DNA of 64,000 nucleotides from G963664585 sp963664585 (GTDB lineage Bacteria > Bacillota > Clostridia > Oscillospirales > Ruminococcaceae). Shown in pieces: positions 53,982 through 61,921 of this stretch. Where the stretch lies: NCBI GenBank assembly GCA_963664585.2, contig CAXXEO010000022.1, positions 1-64,000 of the forward strand, written 5' to 3'. Position numbers and translations under genes: made by a program. Below the pieces are notes generated by a model that saw nothing but the letters and a program-made list of their open reading frames with translations, was not told where the DNA came from and ran no database searches. The stretch's first letter is position 1, and each line of letters opens with the position of its first letter.

Positions 53982-54842
53982 TTAAGAGGCGGCAATAATG
54001 GCGGCAGCAGGGGACAGAATGGATACCATTGTCAGATAGTACAATGCAAGCACTAATATCATGATGATCACCAATATCTTATTTGTTTTGCCTCTGAAGG
54101 CAAGATCATCATAGTATGCCCTGCTTCCTGGCTGGCTGACAAAGTACTCTCGGCTTTTGTGGACCGATTCGAGAACCTGTTTGAGGTACATTTTATTGGC
54201 AAATAAACCACATGCAAGAGAGAGGCCAAACCCCATGGCTTGGGATATTCTGAGCATCTTATTAGCGGCATCAAGAAGTTCCTGACTATAGGGCACGGCG
54301 TTGACATACGCTTCGGGCACAACTGACTTGACATACTGCACAGCATATATCAAATTGGGTATTGCCGCTAATGCGCTAAACAATAATAATGCTATTCCGA
54401 AAGTGTACATTTTACGATAAAAAAAGTACAGATAGCTAAAAAAGAAAGCCGACCAGTTCCAGCTCATCTGTGAGGGGCTTTGCAGAAGTCTTGTAAACTT
54501 CACGAAATACACGGGCGCCTTAGGACCGATATAGGCGGTCATTTCAGCGGCTGTAACACCACCAATCTCAAAACCGGATACATTACTGTAGGTCGGAGAG
54601 CCATAGGCGGTGTAGGGTGGGGTGGGGTTGGGTTGATTGTTGGTGCGCTCTTCAACGGCCGGCGCAACTGGCGAAACCCACTCTTTACCTGATGCATGGG
54701 CCTCCTCATCGGCACAGTGTCCAAGCTTTGCATAGCATTCTCTGTGGTGTGGGGCACCACAGATTGGACAAACTACAACTTCATCCTTTTCATCAAAAAC
54801 TTCATGACAATATACACATGGAACATTTGTATATTTTTTCAA
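53982..54842 (-). CDS. Prokaryotic RING-finger and DUF2628-like membrane protein
   Basis: This 286-residue protein has an N-terminal RING-type zinc finger (CVYCHEVFDEKDEVVVCPICGAPHHRECYAKLGHC, a C4HC-rich pattern), a Pro/Asn/Thr linker, and a membrane domain with FNW-type motif SWNWSAFFFSYLYFFYRKMY as in DUF2628 proteins, then four or so helices. Function unknown. The start is TTG at 54842 behind AAAGGAG. Confidence 0.82.
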   Translation of the reverse strand: MKKYTNVPCVYCHEVFDEKDEVVVCPICGAPHHRECYAKLGHCADEEAHASGKEWVSPVAPAVEERTNNQPNPTPPYTAYGSPTYSNVSGFEIGGVTAAEMTAYIGPKAPVYFVKFTRLLQSPSQMSWNWSAFFFSYLYFFYRKMYTFGIALLLFSALAAIPNLIYAVQYVKSVVPEAYVNAVPYSQELLDAANKMLRISQAMGFGLSLACGLFANKMYLKQVLESVHKSREYFVSQPGSRAYYDDLAFRGKTNKILVIIMILVLALYYLTMVSILSPAAAIIAAS

Positions 54843-54891
54843 ATTGATTGTCTCCTTTCACATATGACTGTCGAAGTCAATATGTAGATTT

Positions 54892-54920
54892 ATTATACAG
54901 TATTGAGAGAAAAAAACCAA
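54892..54920 (-). promoter_or_regulatory. Predicted promoter of the RING-finger gene
   Basis: On the minus strand TTGGTT (54915-54920), 17 bases, TATAAT (54892-54897), about 50 bases before the start codon. Confidence 0.6.
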
Positions 54921-55075
54921 TTAATAGTTTGTAAACAACTACCTGCAAAAATAATACTAAATCCTGCTTAATAGGGCTTCTTTTTGCCTCTATTTCCCCC
55001 TGTGGAGATAAAGGAAAACAGAGGCAGGATTATTTTTCGCCTAATTAGGATGAGTATAAACAATAATCCTGACTA

Positions 55076-55181
55076 TATAGCCAATTAACTTAAAAACTGG
55101 CTATATATAAAACGTCATTTTCTTCCCCCGCCTTCGGCGGGGGAAGAAATCACAAGCTTGTTTTCAAGTTAATCAACTATA
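55076..55181 (+). repeat. 102-bp hairpin element, copy 12
   Basis: Same family as 8556, loop TTC. It lies between the divergent RING-finger gene and prfB. A separate hairpin (GCCTCT...AGAGGC, 54986-55024) with a degenerate GC-rich core is about 50 bp upstream. Confidence 0.92.
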
Positions 55182-55251
55182 CTTCCTTTACAATGAACGG
55201 GGAATAATTTATAATCTATCTACCGATAGTTTACCGTGAAGGGATGATATC

Positions 55252-56364
55252 ATGCTGCGCTTTGAAGAATTGCGCCTTGCGCTTTTAGGAATACGGCCTG
55301 CGCTTACCGATCTTGCAGAGGCTATAGGTTACGAGAAACTAAAGCTTAGAATAGCGGAACTCGAAGAAAAAACGACCCATGCCGGGTTTTGGGATTCCCC
55401 CGAAAACTCACAAAAGGTTCATCAGGAGATCAAACAGCTAAAGGACAGGGTGTCTGCATATGATGCATTGGTGAGAAGCTTCGAGGATGCCCTTACCCTT
55501 GTGGAGCTTGCTCTTGAGGCGCAGGATGAAAGTGTTTACGACGAGGCCAAGAATGAATTTGATAGTTTGAGCGCCGGTATGGAGTCTATGAAACTTTCTA
55601 CCCTTTTATCCGGAGATTATGATGCCAAGAATGCCATCCTTACCTTTCATGCCGGGGCAGGCGGGACCGAGGCGCAGGACTGGGCACAGATGCTGTACAG
55701 GATGTATACCCACTGGGCGGAGCGACATGGCTATAAATATCGCATACTTGACTATCTGGATGGGGAAGAGGCGGGGCTTAAAAGCGCCTCGATTCTGATA
55801 GAGGGTCTCAACGCTTATGGCTTTTTAAGATCTGAAACCGGTGTGCATCGACTTGTACGGATATCGCCCTTTGACGCCTCTGGAAGGCGCCACACCTCCT
55901 TTGCCTCATTGGAAGTGATGCCTGAGATTGACGACGACGCAGACGTTGTGATTGATGATGAAGATTTGAAGGTAGACACCTATCGTTCAGGCGGCGCTGG
56001 TGGACAGCATGTCAATAAAACCGAATCAGCCATACGAATTACACATATCCCTTCTGGTATCGTTGTCGCCTGTCAGAACGAGCGCAGCCAGCATCAGAAT
56101 CGCGAGGTCGCTATGAAGATGCTCAAATCCAAACTGATTGAGATCAAAGAAAGAGAACACCTGGACAAAATTGAGGACATCAAAGGTGTGCAAAAAGAGA
56201 TTGCTTGGGGCTCTCAGATACGTTCGTATGTCTTTATGCCCTATACCCTGGCCAAGGATCACCGTACTGGATTTGAAATTGGGAATATCAATGCGGTAAT
56301 GGACGGCGATATTGACGGTTTTATTAACGCCTATCTCAAGGCGGTCAGTAACGGGAAAATTTAG
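55252..56364 (+). CDS. prfB: Peptide chain release factor 2
   Basis: This 370-residue RF2 recognises UGA/UAA. It has the codon-recognition domain (SPFDASGRRHTSFASLEVMPEI) and the catalytic GGQ in YRSGGAGGQHVNKTESAIRITH. The whole protein is in one frame from ATG 55252. The programmed +1 frameshift (in-frame TGA after about codon 24) that controls RF2 in many bacteria is not present. GAAGGGATG lies before the start. Confidence 0.96.
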   Translation: MLRFEELRLALLGIRPALTDLAEAIGYEKLKLRIAELEEKTTHAGFWDSPENSQKVHQEIKQLKDRVSAYDALVRSFEDALTLVELALEAQDESVYDEAKNEFDSLSAGMESMKLSTLLSGDYDAKNAILTFHAGAGGTEAQDWAQMLYRMYTHWAERHGYKYRILDYLDGEEAGLKSASILIEGLNAYGFLRSETGVHRLVRISPFDASGRRHTSFASLEVMPEIDDDADVVIDDEDLKVDTYRSGGAGGQHVNKTESAIRITHIPSGIVVACQNERSQHQNREVAMKMLKSKLIEIKEREHLDKIEDIKGVQKEIAWGSQIRSYVFMPYTLAKDHRTGFEIGNINAVMDGDIDGFINAYLKAVSNGKI

Positions 56365-56382
56365 CGTTTCATATAATTAAGG

Positions 56383-56426
56383 TGCCCTTCTCCCCACTTT
56401 ATGTGAGGAGAAGGGCAAGTATTTTC
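56383..56426 (+). terminator. Terminator of prfB
   Basis: TGCCCTTCTCC pairs with GGAGAAGGGCA, followed by AGTATTTTCTT. Confidence 0.82.
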
Positions 56427-56496
56427 TTATATGAAAAATTCATTATGGACGGTTAACAGGCTTTTACCAAACCAAGGCAGGGGAAAAAATGACAGC

Positions 56497-56523
56497 AAAA
56501 ACCGCCCATTTGGGCGGTTTTTT
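56497..56523 (-). terminator. Terminator of the glycosyltransferase gene
   Basis: AAAACCGCCCA/TGGGCGGTTTT with T-runs on both strands, directly at the gene's stop codon. Confidence 0.88.
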
Positions 56524-57698
56524 CATTTTGCGTTTTGCTTTTGCGTTATGACCTTGTTGTATATTTCCAACATATATTCAGCGATTCGGCTGCTGTTATG
56601 ATCCTTTACCGTAGAGATAACCGATTTTTTAAGTCCCGCTCTCTCTTCTGGGGACATGGCAGAGATATATCGCAGTCGCTCAGCCATCTCTTCTGGGCTT
56701 TTGAACAGAAAACCGTTGACCCCTTCTTGTATCTGGTCCTTATTAGACGGGTCAAGGCGTTGCAGAACAGGAAGTCCGCTGGCCATGCCCTCCAGCATGG
56801 AGATGGAATAGGCTTCTGAAAGAGAAGCTGTCAGGTACACATCACATGCCGCATAGTAAGGGGGAATATCCCCATGGGGGATGGGACCGGTAAAGCGGAC
56901 CATGTTGTCAATACCAAATTCTTTAGCCATATCTTCAAGCTCGCTGTGCTGGGGGCCGTTCCCCACAATCAGAAGATACATATGATCCGCTGGAGTGATC
57001 AACTCTTTCCAATTGGTGAGCAGGACGTCAACCGATTTTTCTTTGCCGAGCCTTCCGACAAAACAGGCGACAAACGCGTTAGTCGGAATATTATACTTGC
57101 TTCTGACTGCATCCTTCTGTTGGGTTGAAACCTTATCTGAGTCAAAGCTATCAACCTCAACAGAATTTGGAATGATATATATGGGCTTTTTTACGCCGGC
57201 CAACCTTAAGAATTCTTCACACTTGGGAGAAGGACCTGTAATTGCCATTACACGATTAGAGAAATATCTTGTATAGCGCCACATAGCCCTTTTGGTCATG
57301 CCTGTGAGCATTTTGGGGGCAATATAGTGAATATAATCGTCGTAAATAGTGTGAAGGGTGTAGACTGAGGGTATTCCCAGATTTTTCGCCGCTAAGACAC
57401 CCGAAAGGCCAATACCGAATTCATTGTGAATATGAATTACGTCTGGATTAAAATTCTTAATTTCACGAAGTCTGCCAAAGCTGAGAGGCTGGGCGATGCT
57501 GTAGTTATAAAATTTCTTAAAGTGAGTTGCGGGGCAATGCAGTATGCCATCCTTTATATAATGTTTTTTTGTGCTCGCGTCAGCGGTGACAATCAGCACC
57601 TCATGTCCCAGGCTTTCAAGGCCTTCTTTGAGAATTTTAACATGGGTTACTACACCGTTTATGTAGGGCAGATAAGTTTCGGTGAAAAGTGCGACTCT
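56523..57698 (-). CDS. GT4-family glycosyltransferase
   Basis: This is a 391-residue GT-B enzyme. It has an N-terminal MRVALFTETYLPYINGVVTHVKIL (acceptor domain typical of diacylglycerol or phosphatidylinositol glycosyltransferases), VIHIHNEFGIG, the nucleotide-sugar region FVGRLGKEKSVDVLL and the EX7E-type motif SEAYSISMLEGMASGLPVL. It is probably a glycolipid synthase using UDP-glucose or similar. The start at 57698 follows GGAGGTAATAATTTTC, and the longer frame is ignored. The gene is single with its own terminator. Confidence 0.9.
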   Translation of the reverse strand, partial: RVALFTETYLPYINGVVTHVKILKEGLESLGHEVLIVTADASTKKHYIKDGILHCPATHFKKFYNYSIAQPLSFGRLREIKNFNPDVIHIHNEFGIGLSGVLAAKNLGIPSVYTLHTIYDDYIHYIAPKMLTGMTKRAMWRYTRYFSNRVMAITGPSPKCEEFLRLAGVKKPIYIIPNSVEVDSFDSDKVSTQQKDAVRSKYNIPTNAFVACFVGRLGKEKSVDVLLTNWKELITPADHMYLLIVGNGPQHSELEDMAKEFGIDNMVRFTGPIPHGDIPPYYAACDVYLTASLSEAYSISMLEGMASGLPVLQRLDPSNKDQIQEGVNGFLFKSPEEMAERLRYISAMSPEERAGLKKSVISTVKDHNSSRIAEYMLEIYNKVITQKQNAK

Positions 57699-57945
57699 CA
57701 TGAAAATTATTACCTCCGAATTTTTAATAATCTGACCCGTCACAATTATAACAGCAAAAGCGTATGGCGACAATCAATCTGACAAAAAATATCCAAAATA
57801 TTTGAAACTGTTCGTCATATGGATTATAATTGAACTGGATCATAGAGAAAATTCATTTTTGTGGCCTTTTGCTTGGTCAATGAGATACAGCAGGAGCATT
57901 ACCGGAATCCTGCAACAAATTTTACAAACATGTAAGGGTCGTGAT

Positions 57946-58926
57946 TTGTTGGACGCAAAATTTAAGGTTCCGCTTTCAAAACTTATCGAAGAATTCAATC
58001 TCAGTGTAACATACACACCAAAGAACCCCGCCGACATATTCATAGAGAGTGCGGATATTAACCGTCCCGGATTGCAACTGGCCGGATTTTTTGATTTCTT
58101 TGATCACCAGCGCATACAGGTATTGGGCAACAGCGAGATAACCTTTATGAAAAATCAGGACCCAATTTTGGCTTTTCGGCATGTAGACGGATTTTTTGAG
58201 CACCATCCACCCGCAGTAATCATAGCAAGGGGAATTTCAGCGCCGGATGAGATGCTTGCAGCCGCCAAAAAGCATGAGGTTCCTCTTTTGGGAACAAAAG
58301 ACAATACTTCCTATCTTCTTTCGTCCCTGATTGCTACGCTCAATGTGGATCTGGCACCCCGGATTACCCGTCACGCCGTGCTAATGGAGGTATTCGGAGA
58401 TGGAATCCTTCTATTGGGCGAGAGCGGCATCGGTAAAAGTGAAACGGCCGTGGAACTGATTGTCCGCGGGCACCGTCTGATTGCTGATGATGCGGTGGAG
58501 ATCAGGCGCGTATCCAGCAAAACCCTTGTAGGTTCTTCACCTGACAATATCAGGCATTTTATGGAACTGCGCGGAATCGGTGTGATCAATGCCAGCAGAA
58601 TTTATGGCATGAGTGCCGTAAAAGTAACCGAAAAAATCGACATGATTATTCAGCTTGAGCAGTGGAACGACAACAAGGTTTACGACCGCCTTGGAATGGA
58701 TAACGATTGTATGGAGATACTTGGCATTAGAGTGCCTTCTCTGACCATTCCGGTAAAACCCGGGCGCAACCTGGCGGTCATTATCGAGGTGGCGGCCATG
58801 AACAATCGCCTCAAGAGGATGGGGTATCATCCTACACAGGAGTTGATGAAGCGCCTTGGTATGCCTGAGGATGAATTCCCACCTTCTCAGAATGTTATCT
58901 ACAATACCAATTGGTCGGAATATTGA
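57946..58926 (+). CDS. hprK: HPr kinase/phosphorylase
   Basis: HprK phosphorylates HPr on Ser46 and controls carbon catabolite repression. It has an N-terminal MurF-like domain (FKVPLSKLIEEFNL...), the P-loop GESGIGKSETAVEL, the capping loop and the signature MELRGIGVINASRIYG, and the C-terminal region PVKPGRNLAVIIEVAAMNNRLKRMGYH. TTG 57946 (or 57949), with AAGGG 7 bases upstream, starts the protein where the family begins. The open frame runs back to 57802 without family similarity. ptsH is not adjacent. Confidence 0.93.
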   Translation: MLDAKFKVPLSKLIEEFNLSVTYTPKNPADIFIESADINRPGLQLAGFFDFFDHQRIQVLGNSEITFMKNQDPILAFRHVDGFFEHHPPAVIIARGISAPDEMLAAAKKHEVPLLGTKDNTSYLLSSLIATLNVDLAPRITRHAVLMEVFGDGILLLGESGIGKSETAVELIVRGHRLIADDAVEIRRVSSKTLVGSSPDNIRHFMELRGIGVINASRIYGMSAVKVTEKIDMIIQLEQWNDNKVYDRLGMDNDCMEILGIRVPSLTIPVKPGRNLAVIIEVAAMNNRLKRMGYHPTQELMKRLGMPEDEFPPSQNVIYNTNWSEY

Positions 58927-59136
58927 TCAAGGTACGAAGTCTGCGTTTCCCCCGCCTTCAGTGGGGGAAACGCATCAAATAATACCACACCATTTGGTCG
59001 GAATATGAATCAGGGTGAAATAGTAATTTATAAAATTAAGGGATTATTATCTACTGCCTCGCCTTCAATGGGGCTGGCAGAGTACGAGATTAAAGGGAAA
59101 TACCCAGGTGAAACAATGATCCGAGGGAGGCGGCAT
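58927..59136. repeat. Hairpin insert flanked by a copy of the hprK 3' end
   Basis: A perfect 12-bp stem TGCGTTTCCCCC/GGGGGAAACGCA (58942-58974) holds the core of the 102-bp family in other surroundings. The 3' end of hprK (AATACCA..TTGGTCGGAATAT..ATCA, 58903-58933) is repeated imperfectly at 58981-59016. The remaining 120 bp form the murB leader. Confidence 0.7.
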
Positions 59137-60042
59137 ATGGCAGGAATCACAGCCATTTCCGATTATTGCAAAGAAAACGGGATCTGTCATAAGATCAATG
59201 AACCAATGAAAATTCACACGACATTTAAAATAGGCGGGCCGGCTGTCATTTTTGCCGAGCCTTCATCCCTAACACAGCTTAGCGGACTGCTCGTCCAATG
59301 TCGACAAGCGGGGATAAAAATACAGATTGTTGGCAATGGTTCTAATTTGCTCGTCTCAGACAGCGGATTTGACGGGGCAGTAATCTGTTTGGGACAGAAA
59401 TTTTCTGATATCAAACTCTTGAAAAGTGGGCATCTATTCGCCGCAGCGGGCGCGAGTCTTTTTTCGCTTTGTCGTTTTGCCGCTGAACATAGCCTCACCG
59501 GACTGGAGTTTGCCTTTGGCATACCGGGTAGTGTAGGCGGAGCGGTCTGCATGAACGCAGGTGCCTATGAAAGCGAGATGGGCCATGTTCTCTCGGAAGT
59601 AACCTGTCTTGACGAATCTTTTTTACCTGTGACATTAAAAGCTTGCGACTGCGGCTTTCATTATCGCAGAAGCTGTTTCATGGAGAATGGCTATACGATA
59701 ACAAGCGCTGTCTTTTCCCTGAATAGGGGCGAGAAGGAACAAATCAAGGACAGGATGGATAAAATTCTCGCGCAGCGTGTAGAAAAGCAGCCTTTGGAGT
59801 TCCCCAGCGCGGGAAGCGTCTTCCGTCGGCCTAATGGGGCTTATGCCTCTGCGCTTATTGATCGGTGTGGGTTGAAGGGGAAAAGCGTGGGCGGGGCAGA
59901 GGTCAGCCCCAAGCATGCAGGCTTTATTGTAAACACAGGGGACGCCTGCTGTGATGATGTAAACCGGCTGATTGACCTTATTACCGAAGAAGTACAAGAA
60001 AAAACAGGCTTTACTTTGGAATGCGAAATTAAGCGCCTATAA
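59137..60042 (+). CDS. murB: UDP-N-acetylenolpyruvoylglucosamine reductase
   Basis: MurB reduces enolpyruvyl-UDP-GlcNAc to UDP-MurNAc with NADPH and FAD. The 301-residue protein has the FAD-binding region (VGNGSNLLVSDSGFDG, GIPGSVGGAVCMNAGAYESEM), the catalytic serine in FPSAGSVFRRP (type II MurB) and a late Glu. ATG 59137 with GGGAGG 9 bases upstream is chosen, whereas the upstream frame from 59005 runs through the hairpin insert region. Confidence 0.95.
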   Translation: MAGITAISDYCKENGICHKINEPMKIHTTFKIGGPAVIFAEPSSLTQLSGLLVQCRQAGIKIQIVGNGSNLLVSDSGFDGAVICLGQKFSDIKLLKSGHLFAAAGASLFSLCRFAAEHSLTGLEFAFGIPGSVGGAVCMNAGAYESEMGHVLSEVTCLDESFLPVTLKACDCGFHYRRSCFMENGYTITSAVFSLNRGEKEQIKDRMDKILAQRVEKQPLEFPSAGSVFRRPNGAYASALIDRCGLKGKSVGGAEVSPKHAGFIVNTGDACCDDVNRLIDLITEEVQEKTGFTLECEIKRL

Positions 60043-60052
60043 ATGGGGGTAA

Positions 60053-60913
60053 ATGATGGATTTTCTTATCCTGACAGGAATGTCCGGTGCTGGTAAATCT
60101 CAAGCGCTAAAGGCGCTTGAGGATATCGGCTTCTTCTGCGTGGACAACCTTCCGCCGGCGCTGATCGCAAAATTCTGTGAGATGCTGCTGGAGGCTCGAT
60201 CGGGACCACAGCGTTTTGCTGCGGTCGTAGATGTCCGAAGCAGAGGAAGTTTTGATGAGCTGTTCGCGGCGATGGACCAGCTGAAGGCAAGCGGTGTTTC
60301 GGTCAAGATCGTCTTTCTGGATGCGGCAGACAACATACTGGTCAACCGTTATAAAGAGACGCGCCGCCGCCATCCGCTGATGATCGAGGGCGTGAATACG
60401 GTAGCGGAGGCGATTGGAAAAGAACGGCTTATTCTGTCCAGTTTAAGAGAGCAGGCTGATTATATAATTGACAGTTCAATGCTTTCTGCCTCACAGCTTA
60501 GAGAGATGATTACAAGACTATTAGACCGTGAACATGGGGAAGGACTCATGATCAACTGCACTTCGTTCGGGTATAAATACGGACTGCCAGAGGATGCAGA
60601 TCTGGTTTTTGACGTGCGCGTGCTACCTAATCCTTTTTATAATGAAGAGATGCGCCCAAAAACAGGGCTTGATGAAGAAGTCAGTCATTATGTCCTTGGC
60701 TTTCCCCAGACCCAAGAACTGCTTAGCCGCATCATGGAGCTTGTGCTCTACATGCTGCCTTTCTATAAAAAAGAAGGCAAAAGTTATCTTGTAATCGCCA
60801 TAGGCTGTACGGGTGGGCATCATCGGTCTGTGGCCACCGCAGAGGAGCTGGCAAAGCGTCTGGGTGCGCAAAAGATTAGCGCGGTAACAAACCACAGGGA
60901 TTTTAAAAAATAG
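60053..60913 (+). CDS. rapZ: RNase adapter/nucleotide-binding protein RapZ (YvcJ)
   Basis: This is a 286-residue P-loop protein. Walker A is TGMSGAGKSQALKALEDIGFFCVDNLPPAL. The C-terminal domain has the conserved CTSFGYKYGLPEDADLVFDVRVLPNPFY and GCTGGHHRSVATAEEL. In E. coli it binds small RNAs and controls GlmS. In Bacillus YvcJ affects competence. The start is ATG 60053 or 60056, 10 bases after murB. Confidence 0.96.
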   Translation: MMDFLILTGMSGAGKSQALKALEDIGFFCVDNLPPALIAKFCEMLLEARSGPQRFAAVVDVRSRGSFDELFAAMDQLKASGVSVKIVFLDAADNILVNRYKETRRRHPLMIEGVNTVAEAIGKERLILSSLREQADYIIDSSMLSASQLREMITRLLDREHGEGLMINCTSFGYKYGLPEDADLVFDVRVLPNPFYNEEMRPKTGLDEEVSHYVLGFPQTQELLSRIMELVLYMLPFYKKEGKSYLVIAIGCTGGHHRSVATAEELAKRLGAQKISAVTNHRDFKK

Positions 60914-61005
60914 GATATGGGCAGTATATTGCTTTCAACAATACGATTTCCCCGTGGGCCAATCTGAGAGGCTGAATTTATCATAGGTAAACCTTGGAGG
61001 GTTCT

Positions 61006-61911
61006 ATGTCATTTTCTACTAGAGTAAAGGAAGAAATTTGCGATAGCAAGGCCTTCAAAAACAAAAACAGAAGAGCCTTTGCCTATGGCTTTTTTCTTTT
61101 TGGGCGTGAGTTTTCAAAAGAACGCATAGAGATATATACCAGTCAGCACATTGTGCTGCGCCTCTTTTACAGGCTTGTAACCGACTTGAGCGCAGGTAAT
61201 CTAAAAACTGAGGAGACTAAGCGCAAATCTTCGGTTTTTTACCAGGCATCTGTCACAGATTGTCCATCCAGAGAAAAGTTGATCAATTTTTTTGGGCAGA
61301 AAGAGGACAGTGATGCTATCAATTATCAACTGCTTCTTGGGGATGGTGACACCGCTGCATTTTTAAGTGGCGCATTTCTCTCGTGTGGGGTGGTGACCAC
61401 GCCGGACAGCGAATATCATCTCGAGTTTATTCCTCCCCGTGACGAGCTTCACGACGAGCTGTTTCGTTTGCTTTCCACTCTTGGCTATCCCCCAAAAACC
61501 ACAGTAAGAAGGGGAACGCCGCTTTTATACTATAAGGAAAGCGGGCTTATAGAAGATCTGTTGACCACCATTAATGCCTCTAACTGTGCTCTGGAGGTCA
61601 TGGAGGTCAAGATTTACAGAGATCTGAGAAACCGCGCCAACAGGGCAGGCAACTGTGACAGTGCCAATATTGACAAAACAGTGAGGGCGTCAACCGCCCA
61701 ACTGAAGGACATAAAGCTTCTTTACCGACATATGGGTGAGGACAATATGCCCGATGATCTTCGCGAGATCGCACGGCTGCGGGTGGAAAACCAAGAGATG
61801 TCCCTTAGGGAGCTGGGCGAACTTTTAAACGAGCCTCTTTCACGTTCGGGGGTCAATCACCGGCTGAAGAGAATCGAACAGCTAGCGAGTGAATACCGAG
61901 ATCAAAAGTGA
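61006..61911 (+). CDS. whiA: DNA-binding protein WhiA
   Basis: This 301-residue regulator has a LAGLIDADG-homing-endonuclease-like N-terminal half (AYGFFLFGREF, GAFLSCGVVTTPDSEYHLEF) and a C-terminal helix-turn-helix (MSLRELGELLNEPLSRSGVNHRLKRIEQLA). WhiA affects cell division and, in Actinobacteria, sporulation. The start at 61006 follows GGAGGG, and four upstream codons are discarded. In most Firmicutes yvcK/glmR lies between rapZ and whiA, but here only 92 bp separate them. Confidence 0.95.
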   Translation: MSFSTRVKEEICDSKAFKNKNRRAFAYGFFLFGREFSKERIEIYTSQHIVLRLFYRLVTDLSAGNLKTEETKRKSSVFYQASVTDCPSREKLINFFGQKEDSDAINYQLLLGDGDTAAFLSGAFLSCGVVTTPDSEYHLEFIPPRDELHDELFRLLSTLGYPPKTTVRRGTPLLYYKESGLIEDLLTTINASNCALEVMEVKIYRDLRNRANRAGNCDSANIDKTVRASTAQLKDIKLLYRHMGEDNMPDDLREIARLRVENQEMSLRELGELLNEPLSRSGVNHRLKRIEQLASEYRDQK

Positions 61912-61921
61912 GGGGTGCACC

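Noticed and set aside
8277..55181. Regularly recurring repeats suggest a CRISPR array
   Set aside because: Copies are 100-9000 bp apart, palindromic, in both orientations and separated by genes. No cas gene is present.
8277..55181. The 102-bp elements as Rho-independent terminators
   Set aside because: The GC-rich stem is followed by AAATCAC or AAAATGACG and not by a T-run on either strand, and several copies lie next to separate, proper terminators.
57802..57945. N-terminal extension of HprK from 57802
   Set aside because: The family starts near FKVPLSKL, and an AAGGG site precedes TTG 57946. The upstream part resembles leader sequence.
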